Positions 13,778 to 25,900 of a stretch of 64,000 nt of DNA are shown one piece after another. The DNA lies in NCBI GenBank assembly GCA_964057225.1, contig OZ059899.1, positions 12,932,001 through 12,996,000 on the forward strand, written 5' to 3'. The notes beneath the pieces are model-generated. The model saw nothing but the letters and a program-made list of their open reading frames with translations. It made no database searches and was not told the origin of the DNA. Both the position numbers and the translations under genes were made by a program. Each line of letters opens with the position of its first letter. Positions within the stretch are counted from its first letter, which is position 1. The stretch is from Auanema rhodensis. Taxonomy: Eukaryota > Nematoda > Chromadorea > Rhabditida > Rhabditidae.

Positions 13778-16700
13778 CTATTCATTTAAAGCGCTCATTA
13801 TGCGGGATTTTGCTTTTTTTGATACATGTGAAGCCACTCCAAGTAATGATATAACTTGCTTAGATGTGTATTCCTGAAATGGTTAACAAAATATTAGGAA
13901 GGAGAGAATAAGAAAACCTTATGTTGAGAAATCCACTGTTCTAGTCCACTTTCTGGTAAGTAGAAAGCTTTAATATATGCATCAACATAATCTATATAAG
14001 GGATTGGTTTGAAGCCAGAAATAGGTTCAAGCTAAAATAATTCGGTCAACTTGAAGCACTATAATCATAATAACCTTTATAAGTAGATGTTGAAAGTCTA
14101 GTTGCATCAAAGCTCTGCCCTCAGTACTACATTTCCCAGAATCACAGAAGCTAGATAATATCATATTTCGGTGACTTTTTTGCGGTAAACATACCCCTGA
14201 ACAATTGCTTTGAAACTGTAGTAAATTGCTCTGCTCCAAAGAAGATTTCGAATTTCTTTAGCGAGAAATATTTCTTTAGTCATGTTATTCACCTTGCGAG
14301 AATAGCATTCGAATTCCTGCAGCAATGCACTTTATGAAATATGATATATAATAAGAAACCTCCAGTAAAAAGTCAACGTATGCACTATGCTGACTTCTAA
14401 GATCGTTTATATCCCATTTTTGAGAAGAAATTTGCTTTGTGAGGCTAGCAAGATTCAATGAACGACTTGTAAAGGCGTCAATGACTAGATTACGAGTGAG
14501 TGGAGCAATTGCTATTCCCTACATCAAAAGTAAATGAGAAAATTGTTTTTGAAGGAAAATACCTTTGCATAAAACTTCTCCAGAGTGCTGGAAAGTTCGC
14601 CGTGTACTTCCGAAACCAAGCCTTCGATAACTGGACGAACAAGATCTAATTGACGAGCGACAAATTCTCTGAAATTATAAGATTGAATATTGCCAGGGAG
14701 TGAAAATCACATACACAGAATCCACAGCAACAATTCTTTGAGCTGCTGCAAAAAATTGATCACTAGAAGATAATTCAATCATAGGGCATAGGTCAGGAGC
14801 AATCAATCTCATCTAAAAAAAATACAGGTTATATTATATTCTGAATTTAAATACTTGTACATACCTCATCATCTTTAGGAGGTCCTATTAGCCGACTATT
14901 GATGTCAGATAACAAATTGCATATTTGTGGTGGCTTTTCACACATTTCAGTCCCATCACGACCAAAGAAATGTGAAATCTAAAATTGATTAATAGAGTTT
15001 TATGCAACTATTAATATACCGAATATAGGTAGAATTCGAATAGCTGTGTAACTGCTGGTAATGAATATTGAGAAATTGACGGTAATAAAGAAGTCATACG
15101 AATGTAACGTCCTGAAAAGAATATGGCTCAAGCGTATGTAAACCTAAACTTACCAAAAAACCGAAGGAGATTCAGAGCAGTATTACATAAATTTATGCTC
15201 GCATTATCTTCAGGCTCATCAATACTAAGTCAAATGGTGAATTATGGTCAAAATATAAAAAAAACTTACAGTTCAACTTTAGAGTAGTCTTCCATATCGA
15301 CTGAAGGAGCAGATACAACAGAAGCTGTACGCGACTAAATTTATTTTTTAAAAATTATATATGAGATCTTAGATCTTACTTTCACTTCTTCTTTGCCAAA
15401 TGGATTCACAAAGTCAAACGGAATTAGTTTGAGTTCAGGTGTATTGTGACTTAGTTCGGATATAGACGAGCACGAAGCATCGCGACCCTCTTTTAAAAAT
15501 TGAAAATCCTGAAAACAGATAGGTAATAATGCTTTTATTTCATCCAAAACCTGTAAGTCAAATATAGTGAATTGATGAGGAATGGGGCACAGTGTGAAGC
15601 ATTCATTTTCTAGAAACATGCGTAACTCTTCCATCCGTTCACAGTGATATCTTGAAAATAAACTATGACAATGCTGGATTCCGGGAAATACCTTTTAAAA
15701 TAGTTGATAGTTTGATTTTCCAAAGTAACACCTAAATTCTCTGATGCGTCTAGGAAATATAACATTCCAAAATTTCGGAATCTGAACATTAATTTCAGTC
15801 AAATAGATTCTAATGAATGATTTACCTGTTAGCTAAGTCAACAACATAAAGTATGCTATCAAATTTAAAAGCAGAAAAATCCAAAGAAGTTAATAAAGTA
15901 TCTAAAGATGTAAGCGCAGAGCAAAATACAGATCTTAGTGACTCGGTCAAAATTTTTGAAGCTAATCCCACTGCTATAAAAAAATGTTTTGGTCCCATAT
16001 CTTATTGTTTCTTACTCTCAACACCGGCTTCAAACTCTTCTTCAGAATGATAGTGTAATATGAAGTGATAAGTGGTTAGAATTTTGCAAAGTACAAAGCA
16101 TAGTTCTCTAATGGTCACTTCAACACTTGCTACAGGAATCATCTTTAAAACAAGAAAAAGAGAAAAATAATTCGGTTTTCATATGAAATACCTCGCATAG
16201 CTCTTGAAATGTGTATTCATTAAAATCCCCCGGAGCATTAAGCTTATCTGTTATTATGCTCCTGCTAGTTTTTTCAATAGTAGTCACAAAGTACTTGACA
16301 ACACAACGACATGCGATCTGAATATTTTCTCATTAACCATATGAATAAATTTTGAATACACCTCCTTCTTGTCTAGCATTGAATAAGCCGCATAAACATT
16401 AGCATATTTATCCATATCGAAAACAACCGTTAAGCTGGATAAAGCGCTATCCAGTTCTTTCTCAATGAGTATAGTAGTTTCTGCTAGTTTACTCATGAGA
16501 TCGCTTAAAACAATTTTATTAAACCTGAAATGATACTACCAAACCTTATACAGTTGAAATATTTATATGTAGTTGCAGCTTCTTTGGCTTCAATGCATAT
16601 ACGTATCGCTAATGGAAAATGCCCATCCTGTAAATTTTTAAGAGCTAATGCATAACGAATTTTGTAACTGGGAACCTCAATAGCTTCTTTTATCTGATAT

Positions 16701-17537
16701 TCTGTTTCATGCAACGTTTTGATTGTCTGCATAGTAGTAAGTAGCTTCCTTAGAAGCCTTTTCTTTTTCTCATTAGCTAGTATTGCAAGGCAAGTTTTGC
16801 TTCTTTGCTTCTCTAGCGCTAATTCACTAAATTACAAGTTTATAACATTGTAATACTATTGATAAAACCTTCTTATAACGGAAACATCCCCTATTAAATC
16901 GGACAAATCATTTCGTATGCTATCAATATCACTTAATTGTCTGTTATACGATGGTGACTAAAAGTAGAAATTAAAGCATTGCAGCGGTGTTTAATTAAAA
17001 CCTTCTCCATAATTAAAATAGAAATGCGTTTAGAAACTACTTGAAGTTGATGCTTCAACCGTAAACGTTCGCGGTCTAAATCATCCAAACATAATTCCGA
17101 ATCTAATTGCTTCTGAAGTTATCAACTGATATAAGTTTTTTTTACGAAAATGAACCTTTAATTCATAATCAATTGCGTCAAAATCATCCTCAATGAAATA
17201 AGCAGCGTCTATACTATCCATTACTTCCTGATCACTAGCGACATCTGAGCGTGCATTGACTGTTTTCTGGAAAAAAATTGTGGGGCAATACATGTTTTTG
17301 CTATTGTGAGTTGATTAATTAAATTACTTTTATATGTATAATATGAGGAACAGTCCCATCGCTTGAATTAGAACCGACATATGGGCTTAGAACATAATCA
17401 GACATATCGTCCATCTTTAAAATAAGTTTACTAAAAGAAATAAAAACTGAACGAACCCTAACATCCTCATCATTTGCATTTAAAGATTCACCCAAATCTT
17501 GGATAGTTTTTGATATGCTCTTTTTTAATTTTTCCAT
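13778..17537 (-). CDS. vps-50: Syndetin / VPS50, EARP complex subunit
   Basis: Syndetin replaces VPS54 in the GARP-like EARP tethering complex, which drives recycling from endosomes and dense-core vesicle maturation. About twenty minus-strand exons are present. Early ones are 17328-17537, 17156-17266, 17002-17109, 16869-16957, 16545-16826, 16362-16503 and 16192-16317. Family blocks in order are YFIEDDFDAIDYEL, LKHQLQVVSKRISILIMEK, TMQTIKTLHETEYQIKE, FPLAIRICIEAKEAATTYKY and SKLAETTILIEKELDSALS. Then come FKFDSILYVVDLAN, MEELRMFLENECFTLCP, STEGRALMQLDFQHLL and YVDAYIKAFYLPE, and the end KAKSRIMSALNE. The stop is at 13778-13780. The ATG at 17537 was chosen because the frame upstream has no ATG, only a TTG. 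The N-terminus looks short compared with vertebrate syndetin, so a small upstream exon is possible. Confidence 0.94.
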
Positions 17538-18172
17538 TTTAATATATTTAAGATTATTATAACTATTGCATTCTTTAAAATAACTAATATAATAGATAAG
17601 AGAATTAAGCGGACGCAAGAAGACTAGCAGTGGAGCAGCTTTTCGCCATATATAGCGTTAGCTCCGCCTACTCAAGCTGTCATCCTCTCCCGGACACGCA
17701 TTTAGGTCACGATGTGACCTCACAGATAGAAATCACGGTGGTAAAGAAGTCAAACCTATACTACTGATTATTTGATGAACACAAAAATTTTTTAAATTAT
17801 GCATTGAATTCAAATGAAGTAGTATCTGAAAAATATTTTTGCTTTGGCTAATGTCGTGTGAGAAAAAGAATAAAATGCTAATGATTCTGCCTCCCGTGTT
17901 AAACACACCACTTTCCGCCAAACCACTTTTGAAATTGAAATTTGACACTATACTGGCATAATTCCAAAAATTAAATTAAGAAACATTGCCTGATGCGCAG
18001 GTAGTTTTGATCTACCATTACTGTATGGAAACCGGCGTCGATTCCATGATGTCCTTTCATTACAGATTAAAGTTGCTGCCGATTTAGGTGAGGTTTTCGG
18101 ACCAGGTGCCAGTTAATAACTATTTTCAATTATTTCAGTTATCTCAGCTTTTCTGGTGTTTTATCCGCCATT
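17538..18172. promoter_or_regulatory. Divergent promoter region between vps-50 (-) and the Y-box gene (+)
   Basis: The two genes are transcribed away from each other across 635 bp. A GC-richer core at about 17,610-17,745 includes a perfect inverted repeat, AGGTCAC-GAT-GTGACCT, at 17704-17720. AGGTCA is the core half-site of many nuclear receptors. Acceptor-like tracts (caattatttcag near 18138 and atctcag near 18147) lie before the Y-box ATG and could receive a spliced leader or end a leader intron. Confidence 0.5.
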
Positions 18173-19192
18173 ATGTCGACCGATGCGATCGAAGTTGGAG
18201 AGGAAGCTCTCGATGTTAAGCTTAACGCATTAAAGATCGTCGATGAGAACACCGCGGTTGCCACCGATGCTAAGCCAATCAAGAAGGGCCGCTATGTATA
18301 TGACTTTTCCGTTTCGTTATTTTGAAAAAGTTTTTCTAGGTTCGTCTTACCGATGAAGAACTCCGAAAGCAATGGGAAGAGATTCAAGCCACCAAGAAGG
18401 TTATCGAGACTGGAGTTAAGGGAACTGTCAAGTGGTACTCTATTCTTGGACATTATGGATTTATCGCTCGTTCTGATAAGGAAGGAGATATCTTTGTTCA
18501 CCAGGTTGCTTTTCTGTAAAACTTTTTGCTTTATGATCTGTTTAAGAGTGCCATCACCATTTCTCGTATTGAAAAGCTTTTCCTCCGCACTTTAATGGAC
18601 GGTGAAGAAGTTGAATTCGATATTGTTGAAGGCAAGAACGGCCTTGAGGCTGCTAATGTCTCTGGACCCGAAAGAACTCCAGTTAAGGGAGCCAAGTAAT
18701 CATCTGGGTTTTTTTTTCAATATGAGTTATTCGTATAGAGCCTTCCGCATTCTTCTTGGAAACAGATTCAATCACAAGAACAGTGCTAACAAGGAAGAAG
18801 GAGACGGATCTAAGGCCGTCAAAAATGGTAAATATAAAGTGATTATCTGTTAGAAATATGGTATTTTAGGTCGCCGTCAACGCAAGCCACTTGCTGACAA
18901 AAATGGACAAAGTGAACAAGAATCTGCAGCTGGTGATGACTCTCGTCCAAATTCTCACCGTCGTGCTCGTAGACCTCGTCAGTTCATAAAGAAAGTTAAG
19001 AAAATCGATGATGAGGTAGTATTGCTCATAAAAATCTGTCTTTACATATTTTCTTACCAGGAGGAAATCGAGGAAGCCAGCTCCAGACGTAACTCTGACG
19101 AAAATGTTCCCCTTACCTCTTCTCGCTGCGATGCTGATCTTGGAAACGAGAGTGCTAGTTTAGGAGCTACTGCTGTTGATGCTCAGATTTAA
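18173..19192 (+). CDS. Y-box binding protein (cold-shock domain RNA-binding protein)
   Basis: Y-box proteins bind mRNA and single-stranded nucleic acid, stabilising stored mRNPs; C. elegans relatives are CEY-1 to CEY-4. Exons are 18173-18295, 18340-18504, 18547-18695, 18739-18827, 18870-19015 and 19061-19192, totalling 804 nt or 267 residues. The cold-shock domain is evident as [19 protein letters not shown] (RNP1-like), DIFVHQSAI (RNP2), [14 protein letters not shown] and EAANVSGP. The C-terminal half has basic patches ([11 protein letters not shown] and [10 protein letters not shown]) alternating with an acidic tail ([13 protein letters not shown]). This resembles the basic/acidic pattern of the family but with few RGG repeats. 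The N-terminal extension before the domain is Ala/Asp-rich. Codon use is biased as in atp-2, suggesting high expression. Which CEY paralogue it matches cannot be decided by eye. Confidence 0.92.
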
Positions 19193-19931
19193 AAAATTTT
19201 TTTTTATCTATCTAATGGGATTTCTTTACTTTTCTGACGTGTTTTTACACATATAGGAAATGAGTTTTTATGTCTGTTTAATACTTGTTAACTAGAGTTT
19301 GTATAGAGACGTTTATACCATATGTTGTAATGATAATGTACAGTAAATGTTCACAACCGTGAGACTTTTCTTACTGGTATTTTTCCTATGTTGCTATCTC
19401 GTGCTCCAATGCTAATATATGGCCCAGTGGCAATTGTAAAATGGAATATGTAGGAAAGAACAGTGTTTTGGATAAAATAACTTTTTTTTTTACAACAATT
19501 GGACTATTTCTCATAGTATGATTGCCTTAGAAGGGTTAAAAGTTTTAATATCTGTCTTGAACGTATTCCAATTTCACTCGTGAAGAAATCGGATGCTTTT
19601 GCGGTATACGTCATCATATTAATTGTGATAACGTTAGTGGTTGTTTCGTTACCGTTGAAATGAGTATTCGTTAATCACTTTTCATATTCTGCTTAAAAGT
19701 ATTTTTTTTTGTTTTTGTCGTTTTGAATTTATTTGGTCAATTCGTAATATTGTCTTCTGGCTTAATCAATTGGCCAATTTTAATCATAAGTTTTTGCTGA
19801 ATTTGTTTTGCACCCCGTATACCTTTTCATAGCGTTGTCTCACACTCTGTTTCCCTTGATTCCTTATTGAGTTTGTAGCTGATTTTATTTATTTTTATTC
19901 CAGGTCTTTTGTTTCGTAGTAGTTAGTCAAG
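19193..19931. other. Intergenic: Y-box 3' UTR and DRG1 upstream region
   Basis: This 739-bp AT-rich stretch contains no exon I can support. An acceptor-like tract (atttttattccag, ending near 19904) lies 27 bases before the DRG1 ATG and could be a leader splice site. Confidence 0.5.
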
Positions 19932-22900
19932 ATGTCGATTCTACAAAAAATCGCGGATATTGAGAATGAGGTTAATAAGCTATTCTAATAATGATAAAAA
20001 AGTTGCTCATTACAGATGGCTCGTACTCAAAAAAATAAAGCAACAAATGCTCATTTGGGTATTTTAAAAGCTAAGTTAGCTAAATTGAGAAGGGAATTAA
20101 TCACCCCCAAAGGTGGAGGAGCTGCCGCCGGAGAAGGTTTCGATGTTGCCAAAACTGGAGATGCCCGAATTGGATTTGTAGGTGAGATAGTTATACACTT
20201 TATTCTGGTGTCTTCTAATTGGAACTTTCAACGGCTGATTCCTGATTCAGTTATTGATAGATAGAGCGTGTGATTTAATTACTAAGTTTTGTCTTCATGT
20301 TTCCCTAATTATACGGACTACATCACTTCCTTATGTATCCCATATTATTGCTCGAATGCACAATATGAAAAGCCGAACTGATAATTATCTTGCCTTTTTG
20401 GTTCTGATGTTTTCTCATCAGAAATTGTGCACCTGATTGGTTGTCTAGATTGATGCCAGCAGTTATTATTTTTTAAATTGGTGCCCCCCTCTTTTTGTTA
20501 GACCAGATAGGTATATTGGAAATATCGGGATTGGCAATTCTAATATTTTTTTCTGCGTTGCTGTCATCAGGCTGTCTGAGAATAGAGTTGACGAACAATT
20601 TTCCCATAGATGCATTGAATAGAACGGAAGTATTTGTGTGAACAACATGGAGTCGTTAGTAGAAGACACTAAGCTAATAGAACATGGCATTTATAATCAC
20701 ATCTATTTTATATTTGCAATTTTACAAAGCTCTTTTCTACAATTTTAGGCACATTGGGAAGCTAATTAAGTATCACATTTGTAGGCTGTATGGGGAAATA
20801 AGAATTAACTTTTTGAGATAGCACATATCTGTTTGGCTAGGGGCGGTACAATATTGATAATAAAAATATATTTAATTTAGAATATAATATCAAACTAGTC
20901 TTTAATACTCAATTATACCCATGAACTTGAAAATAGATGATTGAGCGGTGTGTGGTTGGTGGTTAACTGGAAACATCCCTGTTTTATAGGCTAAAGGTTG
21001 CCTAGTTTTCTTGTGCTTTCTCCTGAAAGGACTAGTACGTGGGTATCTGTTGGTCCTTGTCCTTACAGTCGTGGGCGGGTGGCACTGGTGAAGCTTCTTC
21101 TCGTAATCTCTCATAGACAAAATTATCACCCTCTTCATGCTCTGGGTGGACATCCTTATCGTTTTCTTCATCAGAATCATCTGCAATATAATGCGTTTCT
21201 TAAGTTTCGCTTTTGAAATCTTACGATTTGAGTTAGTTGTCCACTTATCGCCTTGAATCTCTTCTTCATCACTCATCTTATAATACAACTCAGCTTCCCC
21301 CTCACTGCTGGACCAATGCTCAGGCGATACTGGGAGTTCTTCAGCCTAAATAAGAGATTAAGTATCGTGTTTTACAATTATTTACCCACCTGTATATTAT
21401 CTGGAATTACAAGATCAGTGAATATAGGAGCATCAGAAATTCCAATTTCTGTAAGATCTATTTCCTCTTCATCTACTCTGCTTCCTCGACGAGATTGCGG
21501 TCGTTCTAAAGGAGGACTCTCACTGTGCAATAGTAATCTATCAGCATCCGAGGTTATATGAGAATCTATGCTTGGCTCTCGTATATAACCGTCATGCATT
21601 GAAACTGATGGAACTACAACCACTGCCGGAACGGTGTCTCTCGGCTCTTCAGTGATTGATTCCTGTTGCAACGAAGAGATTGGTGCTGCTGCTCGAGAAT
21701 TAATGGCTTGTGTCGGCTGCTGGTGTTTGGGCTTGCTGTTAATAACTTTAGCGTTTTCAGTGTTTTCTAGATCATCTTGACAATTAAATGTTGGCTCTCT
21801 GGGTAGTTGTGATGGATCGCACATGAACATGAATTTCATTTCGCGATCCGAAAGAATGCGGGGCTCTGTACTGTTCTGATAAGAAGCCGTTTCATCGATT
21901 AGATGATAGCGCGTATAAACCTCTTCCTGCTGACGTTCTGGTGGAGGTAAAATTACTGATCCATTTCTCTCTGCCTTTCCTCCATCTTTTGTGAGAGTTC
22001 CATAGTTTGGAAGTGTTGTTGCAGTCGCGAGCCCTTCTTCATCTTTCCGGTTTTGTCGACGATTCTTACAGTCCCTGTAACAAAAACAGATAAATTGAGT
22101 GACAGCCGACTGAAAACAGTTATAGCACATCACACCTTCACATTCCATTAATACTACAGACTTCACATCTACATGTTCTCTAGTCCACCGTTCTGAATGC
22201 ATGCGACAACATCTCAAACACAACACAACAATTAGAAATTGATAAAAAGGAAGGAAATATATTCATAGACGATATAGGTTAGATATATTGTGGAATACGT
22301 TTCTAGTTCATGCAAGAATTAGTAATATTCACCTATATATCCTGTATGCTCCAATGATATAGCAGATTCCGAAAAAGATTCCAAAGATTAATAATATAAT
22401 CTTAAGTCTCTTGTTATCTGTATCCTCTGGTCGAAGAGTTCGTTTCATTTTTGTTACTCTGACACTCTCCAACTTGATACCTCCAAGAATTCGGGAAAGA
22501 GGTACTGCTTGGCTGCCCAAGATTACTTTAACCTGAAATCGATCAGTTATCCAAGCAAATATTGATTTTCAAACCTTTCCTGGGTCAATTATTTGACTAT
22601 CTGCCAGCGATTCCACTAAGTCTGATCGCGTAATAACGAATTGAATCCGCGTGATGTTTCCAGGCTCCTTTTCCACTTTGAGAATAACCACGTTTTCCTG
22701 TGTTAAAGGTGGTTCATTCTCATCAGCAGCATATAAAACTGTTTTGTCATCTTCAACTCGCGAATCTCCTCCCTGTAAAGGGGAATCCCTGTGTGAATTT
22801 GGAGTGAAATATTCAACACACGCAGTAACTTGACAACAAAGGTATGATTGTTTTTTGAACAAAAAAGGGAATAGGCGTGTTTTTGTTATCGACGTGTTAT

Positions 22901-25900
22901 TAGGATTTCTTCAAAAGTGAGGAAGTACCATATTTCACTACATACACACAAACGTAGGTCCGAAAAGCCATGCGAATATTTTAAATTTTGAAATATGAGG
23001 GAAGACGAACCAGGAAGAGCGACGTTTAAACAGGTGAAGTGGAGCAAAAACTTACCCTGGGCACATATATGGAGACTCCTGGACATTCGTTTACTTCTCG
23101 TTCGCAGTAAGCCGATACTATTTGAGCAATTCTTCGTTTAAAGTAACTTTCGTAGTTTTCATTTGTATGTAGATGCGCCTCAAGATTCAAATCCCTAGCC
23201 CTCATATCAATAACAGGCAGTTCTTTTGACTGAAAAAAAGAGATTTATTTGTTTATGCAAACTCAAAATTTAGGCTCATTTGAAGTTTAGTACTTTCGGT
23301 ATTGAATATTATTTGAAGCTAACAGATGTCCATGAAACTAGTAGTTGATATCTACTAATGACCTTTGTTTTATCAGATCTTTGAATCGATGTTTAAACTG
23401 TTTCTCTCTCATATCTCTGTTTGTGAGTAAGGCAACGTAAGCCAGTTGCATTAGATTGAGTAGACAAAGTGTAGTACAACTGTTAGTCGGGAGTAGTATA
23501 CTCAAAAGGCTAGATTAATTAATCAGGTGGTTAATGTTGTGACCCACAACGATAATGTGGTAGTTAGAGCTCCCTAGGATGAAGCCTTTTTCTCAAAGCT
23601 CGCGGAAAACGCCAGTTTGCTCGACAATCAATACTTACTCGTTAAACATGTTCTTCTTTATTTTTTCTATGTTTTCTGCCCAAATTTGTTATATGTTAGA
23701 TGTTAGTGGGTGGCATAGAGTGGGAAACGGAAAATCGTTTAAATTGATAGTTTTTTTCATTTTTTACATAAATAAAACTGTGACAAGTCTTTCAAGCCGC
23801 TTGGCAGGTTGCCATGAATCGGCTAAGCAACATTGAGACGCAGTGGAAATCATTCTTTTCAAAATAATAATGCATGAGCGAGATTTGCAGAATATATAAG
23901 AGGAAAGAAGCTGTATTGGATCTGTTTTTTTTGTAAGCTAATTGCAATTGTTTTTGTGTATGTACATGAAAGCGAAGCGAGCATTCCAGACTATTGCCTT
24001 GTCTTAAAGATCAATGCCTCTTCTTTTTTTTAGGGGGCAACAGGCTAGTTGGTCGACTTTATACTAAATATATGCTTGCTAACCAACGATGTTTGAGAAT
24101 AATCAGGTGCTAATAGGGGAAATGAAATAGAAATTCTATATTGGAGTAGATTACTAGGTTCTTTCCGTTCTCATTTTTATCTTTCCTCTCAACATATTTC
24201 AAGTGACGAAAGCAAAAAGTAGTTAAACTTACTTGGATAAAATATTCACATAGCATAGGTTCATCAGAAACAGGGGGTTCAGGACCACATACGCATTGAA
24301 AGTTAGTGTCATTATTACATACCATTGGTCTTACATTAGATATTTCTGGGGCGGTAGGAGTAGCCTGGGTGCCCGAAGTTACTAATAATATGAGTACGGG
24401 GAGAATCATTAGACTTTTAGTCCTCAAATCCAGAATATTCTGTAAGGATTTCATACTGCTCGACGATATAAGGGAAAAAAAAGAGGTCATGTCTATGTGG
24501 GCATGGCGCAGATAGAAAAGAAAGAGGAGGAGGAGAAAACGGGCGGAGAGGCTTGGCTGGCGTGGCCGTGGCGTAGCTGGCTCCACCCCTTCTGGTCGGA
24601 GCCGCGCTCGCTTGCTTATTACTCGCTTCTGCTGGGGTCTACTACTAGACTAGCTGGCAAGAACTGCTGCTACTGCTGCTTTGTGGCACAGCCACGGAAA
24701 GAAAGAGAGAAAAGAAAAGATTGCGGCCTATGAAGAGAGAGAAAGTGGGAAGGGAATGAGGGGAAGAGTTAGAGGAAGGAGAAACTTGACGCGATAACAA
24801 TATGAAAAATCGCTGTCCCTTCCCCCGTTTGCATGTCTACACTCCTGCGGTTTTCTAAAGTCTTCAGGAGCACCAGATGTTTTTAAATTACGAAGCCTTT
24901 TTTTCACTGAGGGTATTTACATATATCGGTGTACACGTTGTTTTGTTGTTGTTGTTGTTCACCCGGTGGAAATATCTAAACTATTGAGTATTGAAACGTT
25001 TTCCGTCTCCAGGAGTCGTAGGCATTGTTGAAGAATTACAGCAATATTTTAAAGCATTAACACCATGAAAATGGAAAATAGATGATGTGACTTGAACACA
25101 TGAGCAACAAACGACCAACTTTCTTTCATTCTTTTCACTCATAATTGCTAGTGGTGACAAATTTCTTTTTGTTTGTAAAGGTAATAATCTTTGGAGTAGA
25201 GGGAAATGCTTATTATTATGTGAGTCTTCTCGTGAAGCATGAAAGGTAGAACAACTTTCACATCATTATTACGTATGCGCTTGTTGGATATTAATCTCGG
25301 TTCTTATGTTTTAATCCGGGGGCTTAATGTGAATGAGACGATTTTCAAAACTTCCTTAAATGTTATACCTTCTTTCAGGATTTCCGTCAGTAGGAAAATC
25401 TACGTTGCTTTCAAATTTGGCTGGAGTATATTCCGAAGTCGCCGCTTACGAATTCACAACTTTAACGACAGTGCCTGGTGTCATTCGATATAAGGTTTGC
25501 ATGTGTTTCTTCCTGGAGTTTCCATATATAGATAGCCCTGCCATGTTTTGGCATCTCATTTCAATGCATACAAGTGAGCCTCTGTGTTTTAGGGAGCTAA
25601 AATCCAGCTTCTCGATCTGCCTGGTATTATTGAAGGAGCTAAAGATGGTAAAGGTCGTGGTAAACAGGTTATTGCTGGTAAGTTTCTGGCTTTTATTATG
25701 AGAATAACATGAATAACATTGTTGAACCTGATGTATGCTAAGGCTTGCCGGCGAATCTTTTCAGGGGTTTCAAAATCGCATATAATGACGTTGTAATGCT
25801 TAAGTTCCTAAATTGAAAAAGAAGATTCATTCGCTTCCACGTTTTGCAAATTTAATGAGAACCTATTTAGGAAGATGAATAGAAATCACAAAAAGCCATC

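Noticed and set aside
17538-17618. N-terminal extension of VPS50 beginning with MRPLNS
   Set aside because: It would need a TTG start; the first ATG in frame is at 17537.
20902-21288. 128-codon minus-strand frame ending IIEY
   Set aside because: It reads through the 44-bp intron 21181-21224 of the nested gene. Splicing gives an acidic tail ending at 21032 that fits better.
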